Positions 1-6,387 of a stretch of DNA of 6,388 nucleotides are shown one piece after another. The position numbers were made by a program, and so were the translations under genes. Under the pieces are notes generated by a model, which was given only the letters and a program-made list of their open reading frames with translations, ran no database searches and was not told the origin of the DNA. The stretch lies in NCBI GenBank assembly GCA_002898975.1, contig BEID01000082.1, positions 1 to 6,388 of the forward strand. Reading direction: 5' to 3'. This DNA comes from a bacterium HR27. Lineage in GTDB: Bacteria; Chloroflexota; Chloroflexia; Thermomicrobiales; Thermomicrobiaceae. Within the stretch, counting starts at the first letter, position 1, and each line of letters opens with the position of its first letter.

Positions 1-1
1 C

Positions 2-769
2 GGCATTACCCCCGAAGTGAGCGTCGCAACCACGCACGTTGGCCCAACCGAACGGCTCCAGCTCAACCTCGACTACACGGCCGCAGTGTCCGCTGCCGGT
101 GGACTTCCCCTCGTCCTGCCACCGGATCTCGAACCACCGCACGCACTCGCAGTCATCGACGGTCTCCTCTTGACTGGCGGAGGAGACATCGATCCAGCCC
201 GCTACGGAGCACCGACAGTCCATCCCGAAACCTACGGTGTCTCCTCGACTCGCGATTCCTTCGAAATCACTCTGATCCAGCACGCGATCGCTCTCGATCT
301 TCCGATCCTCGCGATTTGCCGCGGCCTCCAGGTACTCAACGTCGCGCTCGGCGGCACCCTCATCCAGCATATTCCCGACGCAATCCCCCAAGCACTCAAC
401 CATCGTCAGCACGAACTCGGCATCCCCGTCGACCAGCCGGCACATCCGATCAGGGTCGTTCCCGACACCCTGCTCGCCCGAATCCTGGGTACACCATCAC
501 TCATGGTCAATTCGTATCACCACCAGGCGATCGACTGCCCCGCGCCCGGTCTGGTCATTACCGCCTACGCACCGGATGGCGTCATCGAAGCAGCGGAGCT
601 GCCGTCCGCCACCTTCGTCGTCGCTGTTCAGTGGCACCCGGAACGGCTCTTTCGTTCTCATCCAACTCACCACGCCCTCTTCACCGCACTCGTCCAGGCT
701 GCGCAGCGCTCCCGCACACATCGCCATGCCGCACTTGCCCGAACGGAGCAAGCGGGGCCGAGGTCATGA
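2..769 (+). CDS. Gamma-glutamyl-gamma-aminobutyrate hydrolase family protein (peptidase C26, PuuD-like), 5' end cut by the window
   Basis: A cytosolic class I glutamine-amidotransferase-fold hydrolase; characterised relatives such as PuuD cleave gamma-glutamyl amides, for example gamma-Glu-GABA in putrescine breakdown. A GTG at 17 could be read as a start, but the frame is open to base 2 and encodes GITPEVS, the conserved beginning of this family, so the true start lies just upstream and only a handful of codons are missing. Counting from the GTG at 17: the LLTGGGDIDPARY oxyanion-side loop is near residues 51-63, the nucleophile is Cys101 in AICRGLQVLN, VNSYHHQAI is near 164-172, and the His/Glu pair is H207/E209 in QWHPE. 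All catalytic elements are present and the frame is intact to a TGA in the middle of a palindrome. It converges on lon and shares no operon partner in view. The family assignment is firm; the substrate is not knowable from sequence, and a polyamine role is only one option. Confidence 0.9.
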   Translation, partial: GITPEVSVATTHVGPTERLQLNLDYTAAVSAAGGLPLVLPPDLEPPHALAVIDGLLLTGGGDIDPARYGAPTVHPETYGVSSTRDSFEITLIQHAIALDLPILAICRGLQVLNVALGGTLIQHIPDAIPQALNHRQHELGIPVDQPAHPIRVVPDTLLARILGTPSLMVNSYHHQAIDCPAPGLVITAYAPDGVIEAAELPSATFVVAVQWHPERLFRSHPTHHALFTALVQAAQRSRTHRHAALARTEQAGPRS

Positions 770-782
770 CCTCGGCCCCGCT
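751..782. terminator. Perfect 32-bp palindrome, likely bidirectional terminator between C26 gene and lon
   Basis: Bases 751-766 (AGCGGGGCCGAGGTCA) are followed directly by their exact reverse complement at 767-782, with no mismatch. As RNA it would form a very GC-rich hairpin with a small loop, the same from either strand. It sits at the 3' ends of two converging genes: the TGA of the C26 gene is at 767-769, in its centre, and the lon stop is 22 bases away on the other strand. Neither side has a run of T after the stem, so this is not a textbook intrinsic terminator; the placement still makes a shared terminator or transcript-end stabiliser the best reading. Confidence 0.7.
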
Positions 783-804
783 CCCGCAAGCGAACCAGCC
801 GAAC

Positions 805-3303
805 TCAGCCCAACGCCGCCATCGATTCCACGGCTTCCTGGCCACCTTCGTGCTCACCATGTTCTCGCCGTGTCCGTGCTGCGGCAACCCAGCGGTGAAA
901 TTCGTCCGGCATCGCCGCCTGCAGCACGTCGTCGATGGTTTCGACGAGCACGAAGCGCATATTCTCCCGCAAGGTGGCCGGTAGCTCGTCGAGATCCATC
1001 TCGTTCCGCTTCGGCAGCACGAACGTCTTGACACCAGCCCGTTGCGCTGCTAACGCCTTCTCCTTGATACCACCCACCGGCAGAACCTGCCCGCGCAGCG
1101 TAATCTCACCGGTCATCGCGACATCGTCACGTGCCGGAATACCGGTCAAGAGCGAGACGAGCGCAGTCACCAGCGTGACACCTGCCGACGGGCCATCCTT
1201 CGGAATTGCTCCCGATGGCACGTGAATATGAATGTCCGAATCCTTCATGAAATCCCGCTCGATCCCGAACTGTTCGGCACGCGACCGCACGATGCTCAAC
1301 GCTGCCTGAGCCGACTCGCGCATCACATCGCCGAGCTGCCCGGTGATGATGAGGTTTCCGCGCCCGGGCATGCGCGTCGCCTCGATGAACATGATGTCGC
1401 CGCCGAACGGCGTGACTGCGACGCCAATCGCCACACCGGGCTGCGACGTCCGCTCCGAAAGTTCTTCGTAGTAATACCGCCGCTTGCCAAGAAATTCGTG
1501 CACGACGTCCACGGTAATCTCACGGGGCACTTCTTGCCCTTCGGCCAGGCGCGTCGCCAGCTTCCGCGCAACCGCACCGATCTCGCGCTCGAGATTTCGC
1601 ACACCCGCCTCGCGCGTGTAGTGCTGGATGATCTCCAGAATCGCCTCGTCCGTGAAGACGAAGTCATCAGGATCGAGTGCATGGCGACGGAATTGCTTCG
1701 GAATCAAGTAGCGTCGCGCGATTTGGAGCTTCTCCTCATCGGTATAGCCCGAGAGGACGAGAATCTCCATGCGGTCACGGAGCGCTGGCGGGATGGTATC
1801 CAGCACGTTCGCCGTCGCGATGAACATCACCTTCGAGAGATCGAACGGTACGTCGAGATAGTGATCGCGGAACGTGCTGTTCTGCTCAGGGTCGAGCACC
1901 TCGAGCAGTGCCGACGCCGGATCACCCCGCCAATCGGTGCCCACCTTATCGATTTCGTCCAGCACAAAGACCGGGTCGTTCGTACCAGCACGCCGGATCG
2001 CCTGAATGATGCGGCCCGGCATCGCACCGATATAGGTGCGGCGGTGGCCACGGATCTCTGCCTCGTCGCGCACACCACCCAACGACATCCGTGTGAACGC
2101 CCGTCCGAGTGCTCGGGCGATCGACTGCGCCAGGCTGGTCTTTCCGACTCCTGGTGGACCGACGAAGCACAGAATCGGCTCTCGGCCTGGCTCGTTCTCT
2201 TCACCTCGTTCCTTCCGGAGTCGCCGGACTGCCAGGTATTCGAGGATCCGCTCCTTGATCTTCTCGAGATCGTAATGATCCTCGTCCAGAATCTGGCGAG
2301 CCCGCGCGATATCGATCTCGCCCTCCGTGCTGCGGTTCCACGGCAGCGAAACGAGCCAGTCCAGGTACGTGCGGATCACGCCGTACTCGGCCGATGCCGG
2401 TGGCAACTTGCTCATCCGCTCCAGCTCGCGCAGCGCTTCGCGACGAGCTTCCTCCGGCATGCCCGACTGTTCGATCTTGGCCCGGAACTCATTGATCTCG
2501 GCTTCCTGCTCGCTCGTCTCACCGAGCTCGCGCTGGATCGCCTTGAGCTGCTCGCGCAGGTAGAACTCGCGCTGCGACCGCGCGACTTCCTCCTGCACTT
2601 CGCTCTGGATCTTCTTGCCCAGCTCGAGCAGATCGAGCTCACGACTCATGAAAGCATTGAGTCGCAACAACTTGTCGCGCACGCTCTCGAGTTCGAGCAG
2701 CGCCTGTCGCTCCTCCGGATCCATTCGCAGGTTCGAGGCCAGGAGGTACACCAGGTGCAGCGGATCATCGATATTGAGCGCCGCTGTGACCAGTTCCTCC
2801 GGCAAGTTGGAGACGAGCGAGACCAGACGCTGGAACAGCTCGAGCGCGGTCCGCGTCAGAGCCTTGACTTCGATCGTATCTTCGACGATTTCTGGGATCT
2901 CCTCGACCAGTGCCTTCAGATATGGCTCCTCGGTCACCCACTCGACGATCCGGACACGCCGGAGCCCTTGCACGGCGAGCCGCACCGTTCCGTCCGGCAC
3001 CCGCATCATCTGCTGGATGCTTCCGATGGTGCCGACCTGGTAGACATCCTGCGGCCCCGCACCTTCCTTCTTGGGATCCTTTTGCAGAACGAGTACGAGC
3101 AACCGATCACCCGACGCGACGTCATCGATCAAGCGCAGCGAGCGCGGTTGTCCAGCCGCGAGCGGCACCACCGTCGTTGGGAAGACGACGGTGTTCCGCA
3201 ACGGGAGAACCGGCAAGAGCTTGAGCTCGCGCTCCCGCGTCTGCTGCTCTGTTTGTGCTTCTTCCTCGTGCTCGCTTGCCACGTAACGCAGTTCGTCCGT
3301 CAT
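805..3303 (-). CDS. lon: ATP-dependent endopeptidase Lon (LonA type), complete
   Basis: A cytoplasmic AAA+ serine protease that unfolds and degrades damaged and regulatory proteins, working as a hexamer. From the chosen start it has 832 residues, close to the usual LonA size. Order of domains: N-terminal substrate-binding LON domain (about 27-210, starting LKLLPVLPLRNTVVFP), a charged helical/coiled-coil region (about 210-310), the AAA+ module and the protease domain (about 610-795). Walker A is GPPGVGKT (382-389), Walker B is VFVLDEID (D449, E450), sensor 1 is N499 in FIATAN, and sensor 2 is R569 in GVRNLE. The catalytic dyad is S706 in KDGPSAG and K749 in GGIKEK, with the LonA spacing of 43. 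A short Glu/His-rich tail follows the protease domain. The frame is open up to 3360, but those extra 19 codons would overlap the end of hsp20; the ATG at 3303 has GAGGTG 6 bases upstream and starts 16 bases after the hsp20 stop, so it is preferred. Confidence 0.98.
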   Translation of the reverse strand: MTDELRYVASEHEEEAQTEQQTRERELKLLPVLPLRNTVVFPTTVVPLAAGQPRSLRLIDDVASGDRLLVLVLQKDPKKEGAGPQDVYQVGTIGSIQQMMRVPDGTVRLAVQGLRRVRIVEWVTEEPYLKALVEEIPEIVEDTIEVKALTRTALELFQRLVSLVSNLPEELVTAALNIDDPLHLVYLLASNLRMDPEERQALLELESVRDKLLRLNAFMSRELDLLELGKKIQSEVQEEVARSQREFYLREQLKAIQRELGETSEQEAEINEFRAKIEQSGMPEEARREALRELERMSKLPPASAEYGVIRTYLDWLVSLPWNRSTEGEIDIARARQILDEDHYDLEKIKERILEYLAVRRLRKERGEENEPGREPILCFVGPPGVGKTSLAQSIARALGRAFTRMSLGGVRDEAEIRGHRRTYIGAMPGRIIQAIRRAGTNDPVFVLDEIDKVGTDWRGDPASALLEVLDPEQNSTFRDHYLDVPFDLSKVMFIATANVLDTIPPALRDRMEILVLSGYTDEEKLQIARRYLIPKQFRRHALDPDDFVFTDEAILEIIQHYTREAGVRNLEREIGAVARKLATRLAEGQEVPREITVDVVHEFLGKRRYYYEELSERTSQPGVAIGVAVTPFGGDIMFIEATRMPGRGNLIITGQLGDVMRESAQAALSIVRSRAEQFGIERDFMKDSDIHIHVPSGAIPKDGPSAGVTLVTALVSLLTGIPARDDVAMTGEITLRGQVLPVGGIKEKALAAQRAGVKTFVLPKRNEMDLDELPATLRENMRFVLVETIDDVLQAAMPDEFHRWVAAARTRREHGEHEGGQEAVESMAALG

Positions 3304-3309
3304 CGCACG

Positions 3310-3315
3310 CACCTC
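3310..3315 (-). promoter_or_regulatory. Ribosome binding site of lon
   Basis: GAGGTG on the minus strand, 6 bases before the ATG at 3303. It lies within the 16-base gap between the hsp20 stop and lon, and it decides the start in favour of MTDELRY over the longer upstream reading that would run into hsp20. Confidence 0.7.
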
Positions 3316-3319
3316 ACGT

Positions 3320-3766
3320 TCAAGAATGAGCCGTCCGAAGCGGAACCGTCCGCGAGGCATGGGCTCGGGGTAGTGTCACCTCCAGGAAACCCTGCTGATA
3401 GATCGCTTCCACGCGATCGAGGTCCACCGGGAACGGGATACGGACTTCTGCCTCGAACGGGCCGTATGCGATCCCCATTTCGTGATAGGTTCGTTTCTGT
3501 CCTTCTTCTCGTGGCCACCGCACTCCAGAGATCTGGAGCACGGAATCGTTGACGACGACGTTGATGTCGTCTTCCCGGAGGCCCGCCAGCTCCGCTCGAA
3601 CGACCAATCCGCGTTCGTCTTCGTAGACTTCGAGAGGAGGCCTCCACGGACGCGCCGCCATGCGCAGGAGCGGGGAAAAGCTGACGTACCAAGCTTGAAA
3701 GGCTTCCACAGCTTCGTGGTGCAGCCCCTGCCCTTGCTGTCGTGTACCGCGTCGCACGATCAGCAT
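3320..3766 (-). CDS. hsp20: Small heat shock protein, Hsp20 / alpha-crystallin family
   Basis: An ATP-independent holdase that binds unfolding proteins in the cytoplasm and keeps them for refolding or degradation. The product has 148 residues, usual for bacterial Hsp20. A variable N-terminal arm (1-40, aromatic and Met containing) precedes the alpha-crystallin domain at about 43-134: PPLEVYEDERGLVVRAELAGL opens it in part, with AELAGL matching the family's ELPG motif, and GFLEVTLPRA closes it. The short tail holds VPL (141-143), a variant of the I-x-I/V motif that docks neighbouring subunits. The ATG at 3766 has AGGAGG 9 bases upstream; a GTG six codons earlier overlaps that ribosome binding site and is unlikely. 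A promoter lies just upstream and lon follows after 16 bases, so the two are almost certainly co-transcribed as a protein quality-control unit. Confidence 0.95.
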   Translation of the reverse strand: MLIVRRGTRQQGQGLHHEAVEAFQAWYVSFSPLLRMAARPWRPPLEVYEDERGLVVRAELAGLREDDINVVVNDSVLQISGVRWPREEGQKRTYHEMGIAYGPFEAEVRIPFPVDLDRVEAIYQQGFLEVTLPRAHASRTVPLRTAHS

Positions 3767-3775
3767 GCTCCGGTG

Positions 3776-3781
3776 CCTCCT
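3776..3781 (-). promoter_or_regulatory. Ribosome binding site of hsp20
   Basis: A full AGGAGG Shine-Dalgarno sequence on the minus strand, 9 bases before the ATG at 3766. The alternative GTG start at 3784 would place this site inside the coding region, so it fixes the start at 3766. Confidence 0.75.
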
Positions 3782-3790
3782 CACTCTCCT

Positions 3791-3816
3791 CGCGCCGCTC
3801 CAAACGTCACGGCGCG
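3791..3816 (-). promoter_or_regulatory. Hairpin in the hsp20 leader (possible 5'UTR control element)
   Basis: CGCGCCG and CGGCGCG, perfect 7-bp arms (3810-3816 and 3791-3797) around a 12-base loop, lie in the predicted untranslated leader between promoter and ribosome binding site. The downstream arm ends 9 bases before the AGGAGG. Many hsp20 mRNAs carry RNA thermometers, but here I see no CCUCC-like stretch that would mask the ribosome binding site, so a ROSE or fourU element is not supported. It may only shape or protect the leader, or be a chance product of GC-rich sequence. Confidence 0.3.
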
Positions 3817-3844
3817 CGTCATCTCCGAACCAGCTCTGCGCGCG

Positions 3845-3873
3845 AGTATACCATCGCCCTCATAGCCATGCAA
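3845..3873 (-). promoter_or_regulatory. Sigma-A (sigma-70) type promoter for hsp20-lon
   Basis: On the minus strand, TTGCAT (-35, 3873-3868) and TATACT (-10, 3850-3845) are separated by exactly 17 bases. The -10 box matches the consensus at five of six positions and the -35 at four of six. Transcription would start near 3838 and give a leader of roughly 70 bases before the hsp20 ATG. It is the only AT-rich promoter-like block in an otherwise GC-rich gap and explains how hsp20-lon can be expressed apart from the upstream envelope genes. Confidence 0.75.
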
Positions 3874-3890
3874 CGCATTCGAGCAATCAA

Positions 3891-3897
3891 CTTGAGT
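3891..3897. promoter_or_regulatory. Exact half-site of the HspR operator (HAIR) upstream of hsp20 promoter
   Basis: The 7-mer CTTGAGT (plus strand; ACTCAAG on minus) is identical to one arm of the HAIR operator, CTTGAGT-N7-ACTCAAG, bound by the heat-shock repressor HspR in actinobacteria and Deinococcus. It lies about 18 bases upstream of the -35 box. The expected partner arm at the correct spacing matches in only about 2 of 7 positions, so this is a half-site at best; one chance match in a gap of this size is unlikely but possible. Confidence 0.25.
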
Positions 3898-3913
3898 CGC
3901 TTCGTAGCAGCGG

Positions 3914-4831
3914 TTAGCTATACAGGAGAACGAGCACGAGAACACCCCAAGCGACAATCGTAACGAGTAAGGGTCGATCGTCGAGCAGCACCTGCTCCGG
4001 TACGCCACCGAGATCCCGCCGGTAGACGAGATACAGGTAGCGGAAGATGCCATAGAGCACGAACGGAATCGTGAACATCATGGAATGATCATCCGGGAGA
4101 CTGGGAGCGAAAAAGGTGTAGAGCGAGTACGTCATGATGGCCGCCGTCGCCGTGATATGCAGGAGCGCATCCAGGAGCGGCACCGGATAGTCGTCGAGTG
4201 CCGGGCGATGATTCGCCGCAACACCTTCGAGCAGCAGCGCCTCATGCCGCCGCTTGGCAACCGCGAGGAACAGCGCCAGCAACACCGTACAAACGTAGAG
4301 CCATGGCGACAGCGGTACGTCCACAGCCGTCGCCCCCGCCCAGACACGCAGGACGAACCCCGCAGCAATCGTGAAAATATCCAAGAGAGCGACGTGCTTG
4401 AAGCGAACCGTATACGCGATCATCATGACAACATACACACCCACCACATACCGAGTCGCCCCACCTGCAGCCCACGCAGAAACCAGCGCCAAAAGCAGCA
4501 GGAACGTGAAAGCACTCCAGACATGGATGCGGCGGAGACGCCCGGCCGCGATCGGCCGAAAACGCTTCAACGGATGTTCTCGATCCGCTGCCGCATCGCA
4601 CCAGTCATTGAAGAAATAGACCGCACTGCCCGCCGCACAGAACGAGAGCGTCGCCAAGGCCCCATCGATGACCGCTGACATATTGAGGAGCTGTCGACCG
4701 AAAACGAGGGGTGCGAGCACCACTGCATTCTTCAGCCACTGGCGTGGCCTCGCGGTAACGAGGAGATCGCGACCCACTAGTGCCAGCGCCGACAGCGCGC
4801 TACCCCACTCGCGTTCCATGGATCCCTTCAC
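3914..4831 (-). CDS. UbiA-family membrane prenyltransferase, decaprenyl-phosphate phosphoribosyltransferase (DPPR synthase)-like
   Basis: An integral membrane enzyme of the UbiA superfamily, 305 residues. The closest known type is DPPR synthase (mycobacterial Rv3806c), which joins phosphoribose from PRPP to a polyprenyl phosphate, giving the pentose carrier for arabinan synthesis. Supporting features are the N-terminal RPRQWLKN block (28-35), the Asp-rich metal site NDWCDAAAD (N75, D76, D79, D83) followed by REHPLKRFRPIAAGR, the LLDIFTIAAGFVLR block around D151, and LAVAKRRHEALLL near 188-201. These blocks are more typical of DPPR synthase than of quinone or heme UbiA enzymes. About eight or nine hydrophobic segments span the protein. 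The GTG at 4831 overlaps the upstream stop (GTGA), suggesting translational coupling; an ATG four codons later (4819), with AAGG upstream, is the alternative. The family is firm, the exact acceptor and donor are inferred. Confidence 0.87.
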   Translation of the reverse strand: MKGSMEREWGSALSALALVGRDLLVTARPRQWLKNAVVLAPLVFGRQLLNMSAVIDGALATLSFCAAGSAVYFFNDWCDAAADREHPLKRFRPIAAGRLRRIHVWSAFTFLLLLALVSAWAAGGATRYVVGVYVVMMIAYTVRFKHVALLDIFTIAAGFVLRVWAGATAVDVPLSPWLYVCTVLLALFLAVAKRRHEALLLEGVAANHRPALDDYPVPLLDALLHITATAAIMTYSLYTFFAPSLPDDHSMMFTIPFVLYGIFRYLYLVYRRDLGGVPEQVLLDDRPLLVTIVAWGVLVLVLLYS

Positions 4832-6387
4832 GATGCACCTGGTTCGAGCGCCTCTTCATGGTAGACATTATCCGCGTTCCAGAGCATCCATGAGTCCAGG
4901 CTCGCATCGTACACCGCCTTGATCTGGGCACGCACTTCCTCCGCTCCGTACGGTTTCCCGGGACCGTAGGAAAAGTCCTGAAGCCAGGGCCGGAACTTCT
5001 TCCTCGCCTCTGGTACACGGGAGAGCCCATTCTCCAGACTCCAGAGCATCACCTCGTAAGGGTGGTCATTGGGAATTTCGAACCCCAGTGAACCAGCCCA
5101 GAAGTGCGACGGATAGAGCATCGGACAGACGTAGTCCACCTGCTGCACGATCGTTTCCAGATGCTGACCGATACCGCTATCGCTCAGTTCCCACATGGTG
5201 AGACCGAAGATGTCGGCTCCCAAAGAGGCACGTGTCGGCAAGAGTGCCTCATGGACGCGCTTGAGAAATTCGGCAATGGCGGCAGTGCGATTTTCAGCTG
5301 TGTGCGGAACCCCGTAGTCAGCCTTCTGCAATGGCCCATCCGTCGGGAATCGAATGTAATCGAGTTGAATTTCATCGAAACCGAAGCTGGCTGCCTCACG
5401 CGCCAAAGCGATGTTGTAGTCCCATACCTCCGGCCGATAGGCGTTGACCCAGGCGACACCGTTCCATGTTCGCCAGGCTTGACCAGTCGTTCGATCCTTG
5501 ATCGCCCATTCGGGGCGCGCCTCGGCCAAAATCGGGTCCTCGAACACCACGATGCGAGCGATCGTGTAGATACCCCGCGCCTTCAGACGCTGGACCAACT
5601 CCGCTGGCCGCAGCACCGGACGGACCGCACCGATCTCATGCGCCAGTGCCACGCTCGTGTCGTAATAGACCTGTCCCGTGCTGTCTTTGAGATCGACGAC
5701 AACCGCATTGAGCTCGGTTCGATCCACGAGTTGCAACCGCTCTTCCAACGCTTCCGGCCGGGAGGCGACGACGGCATTGATGTAGATCGCGCGAACCACC
5801 AACGGCTCGAGCGTCACATCGAGTGTCAACGACTCCGGCACAGTCGCCTCGACGACACGATACCCCGGCGCCTTGACAACGATACGCTCTCCCGGAGCAA
5901 CCCCTTTCAAGCGGTATTGACCATCCGGTCCCGCCTGCGTCCAGCCTGCCGTCGCGGCAACGTACCCCTGAACCGGCTGACCGCTGGAATCGCGAAGCAT
6001 CCCACGCAGAACGTCCCGCTTGAGTGCCGCATCAGCGACAACCTGATCCGGCGCGAGCGGCAGCTTCAGTGCCGCGAAATCCTCATGTTCGAACACCAGC
6101 GTTGCTCCCTCCGGCACACCCCGGAGGACGTACCTCCCCTGCTCATCGGTTCGAGCGGAGACAACGGGCACGCCAGCGACTTCCGCTCGAACCACGACGC
6201 CGGTCAGCGGCGAACCATCACCGTTCCGCACCACGGTTCCGCGAACGACATTGGGCCGCAGCAGTACGCGCAAACGCCGGGCCTGGAGATCGGGGTCGAA
6301 CGTCACAGCGTCGTAATCCGGCGCCGTCACACGCCAGGGGCCGGAGGACTCACGGGGAATCCGCACTGTGCCGTCAGCATCGGTCTG
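4828..6387 (-). CDS. DUF4015-type putative glycoside hydrolase with tandem carboxypeptidase-regulatory-like repeats, 5' end outside window
   Basis: Residues are counted from the first full codon at 6387; the frame is open to the window edge. A GTG at 6366 is not the start, because the sequence before it (QTDADGT) is the beginning of the same repeat type. Three beta-sandwich repeats of the carboxypeptidase regulatory / TonB-plug-like kind follow: the end of one (1-45, DADG...WRVTAPDYDAV), a second (about 47-125, TDEQGRYVLRGVPEG) and a third (about 126-195, GPDGQYRLKGVAPGE, VKAPGY). The C-terminal part (about 198-510) is a TIM-barrel putative glycoside hydrolase of the DUF4015 family: VVVDLKDSTGQVYYD near 229-243, FDEIQLDYIRFPTDG near 337-351 with candidate catalytic acids, YVCPMLYPSHF near 419-429, and SWMLWNADNVY near 499-509. 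Such proteins are normally exported and carbohydrate-directed; the signal peptide would be outside the window. The stop overlaps the next gene, so both probably act in one envelope process. Substrate unknown. Confidence 0.9.
   Translation of the reverse strand, partial: QTDADGTVRIPRESSGPWRVTAPDYDAVTFDPDLQARRLRVLLRPNVVRGTVVRNGDGSPLTGVVVRAEVAGVPVVSARTDEQGRYVLRGVPEGATLVFEHEDFAALKLPLAPDQVVADAALKRDVLRGMLRDSSGQPVQGYVAATAGWTQAGPDGQYRLKGVAPGERIVVKAPGYRVVEATVPESLTLDVTLEPLVVRAIYINAVVASRPEALEERLQLVDRTELNAVVVDLKDSTGQVYYDTSVALAHEIGAVRPVLRPAELVQRLKARGIYTIARIVVFEDPILAEARPEWAIKDRTTGQAWRTWNGVAWVNAYRPEVWDYNIALAREAASFGFDEIQLDYIRFPTDGPLQKADYGVPHTAENRTAAIAEFLKRVHEALLPTRASLGADIFGLTMWELSDSGIGQHLETIVQQVDYVCPMLYPSHFWAGSLGFEIPNDHPYEVMLWSLENGLSRVPEARKKFRPWLQDFSYGPGKPYGAEEVRAQIKAVYDASLDSWMLWNADNVYHEEALEPGAS

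Noticed and set aside
316..984. A 222-codon plus-strand frame overlapping the C26 gene and the 3' end of lon
   Set aside because: It lies out of frame over the catalytic part of the C26 gene, reads through the terminator palindrome into antisense lon, and its product is low-complexity Pro/Arg/Ser sequence.
3304..3360. Longer N-terminus for Lon (19 extra residues)
   Set aside because: It would overlap the end of hsp20, adds a basic stretch not typical of Lon, and ignores the well-placed GAGGTG before the ATG at 3303.
1222..3552. A 776-codon open frame on the plus strand, antisense to lon and the start of hsp20
   Set aside because: It is in exact codon register with lon on the opposite strand. 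In that register stops appear only where lon uses TTA, CTA or TCA, codons a GC-rich gene avoids. The translation is Arg/His/Leu-rich with no recognisable domain, and lon itself is unmistakable.
3767..3913. CIRCE (HrcA) operator upstream of hsp20
   Set aside because: I looked for TTAGCACTC-N9-GAGTGCTAA or a degenerate form in the gap and found none.
3885..3920. Terminator after the UbiA-family gene
   Set aside because: Only 4-bp stems can be drawn here and there is no T-run, so I cannot support a terminator; some read-through into hsp20-lon is possible.
3781..4053. A 90-codon minus-strand frame crossing the gap between the UbiA gene and hsp20
   Set aside because: Most of it is out-of-frame sequence within the UbiA gene, it runs through the promoter and leader of hsp20, and it shows no family resemblance.
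4085..4678. A 197-codon open frame on the plus strand, antisense to the UbiA-family gene
   Set aside because: It is also in codon register with the real gene, has a very Arg-rich composition and no family features; it is a shadow of biased codon use.
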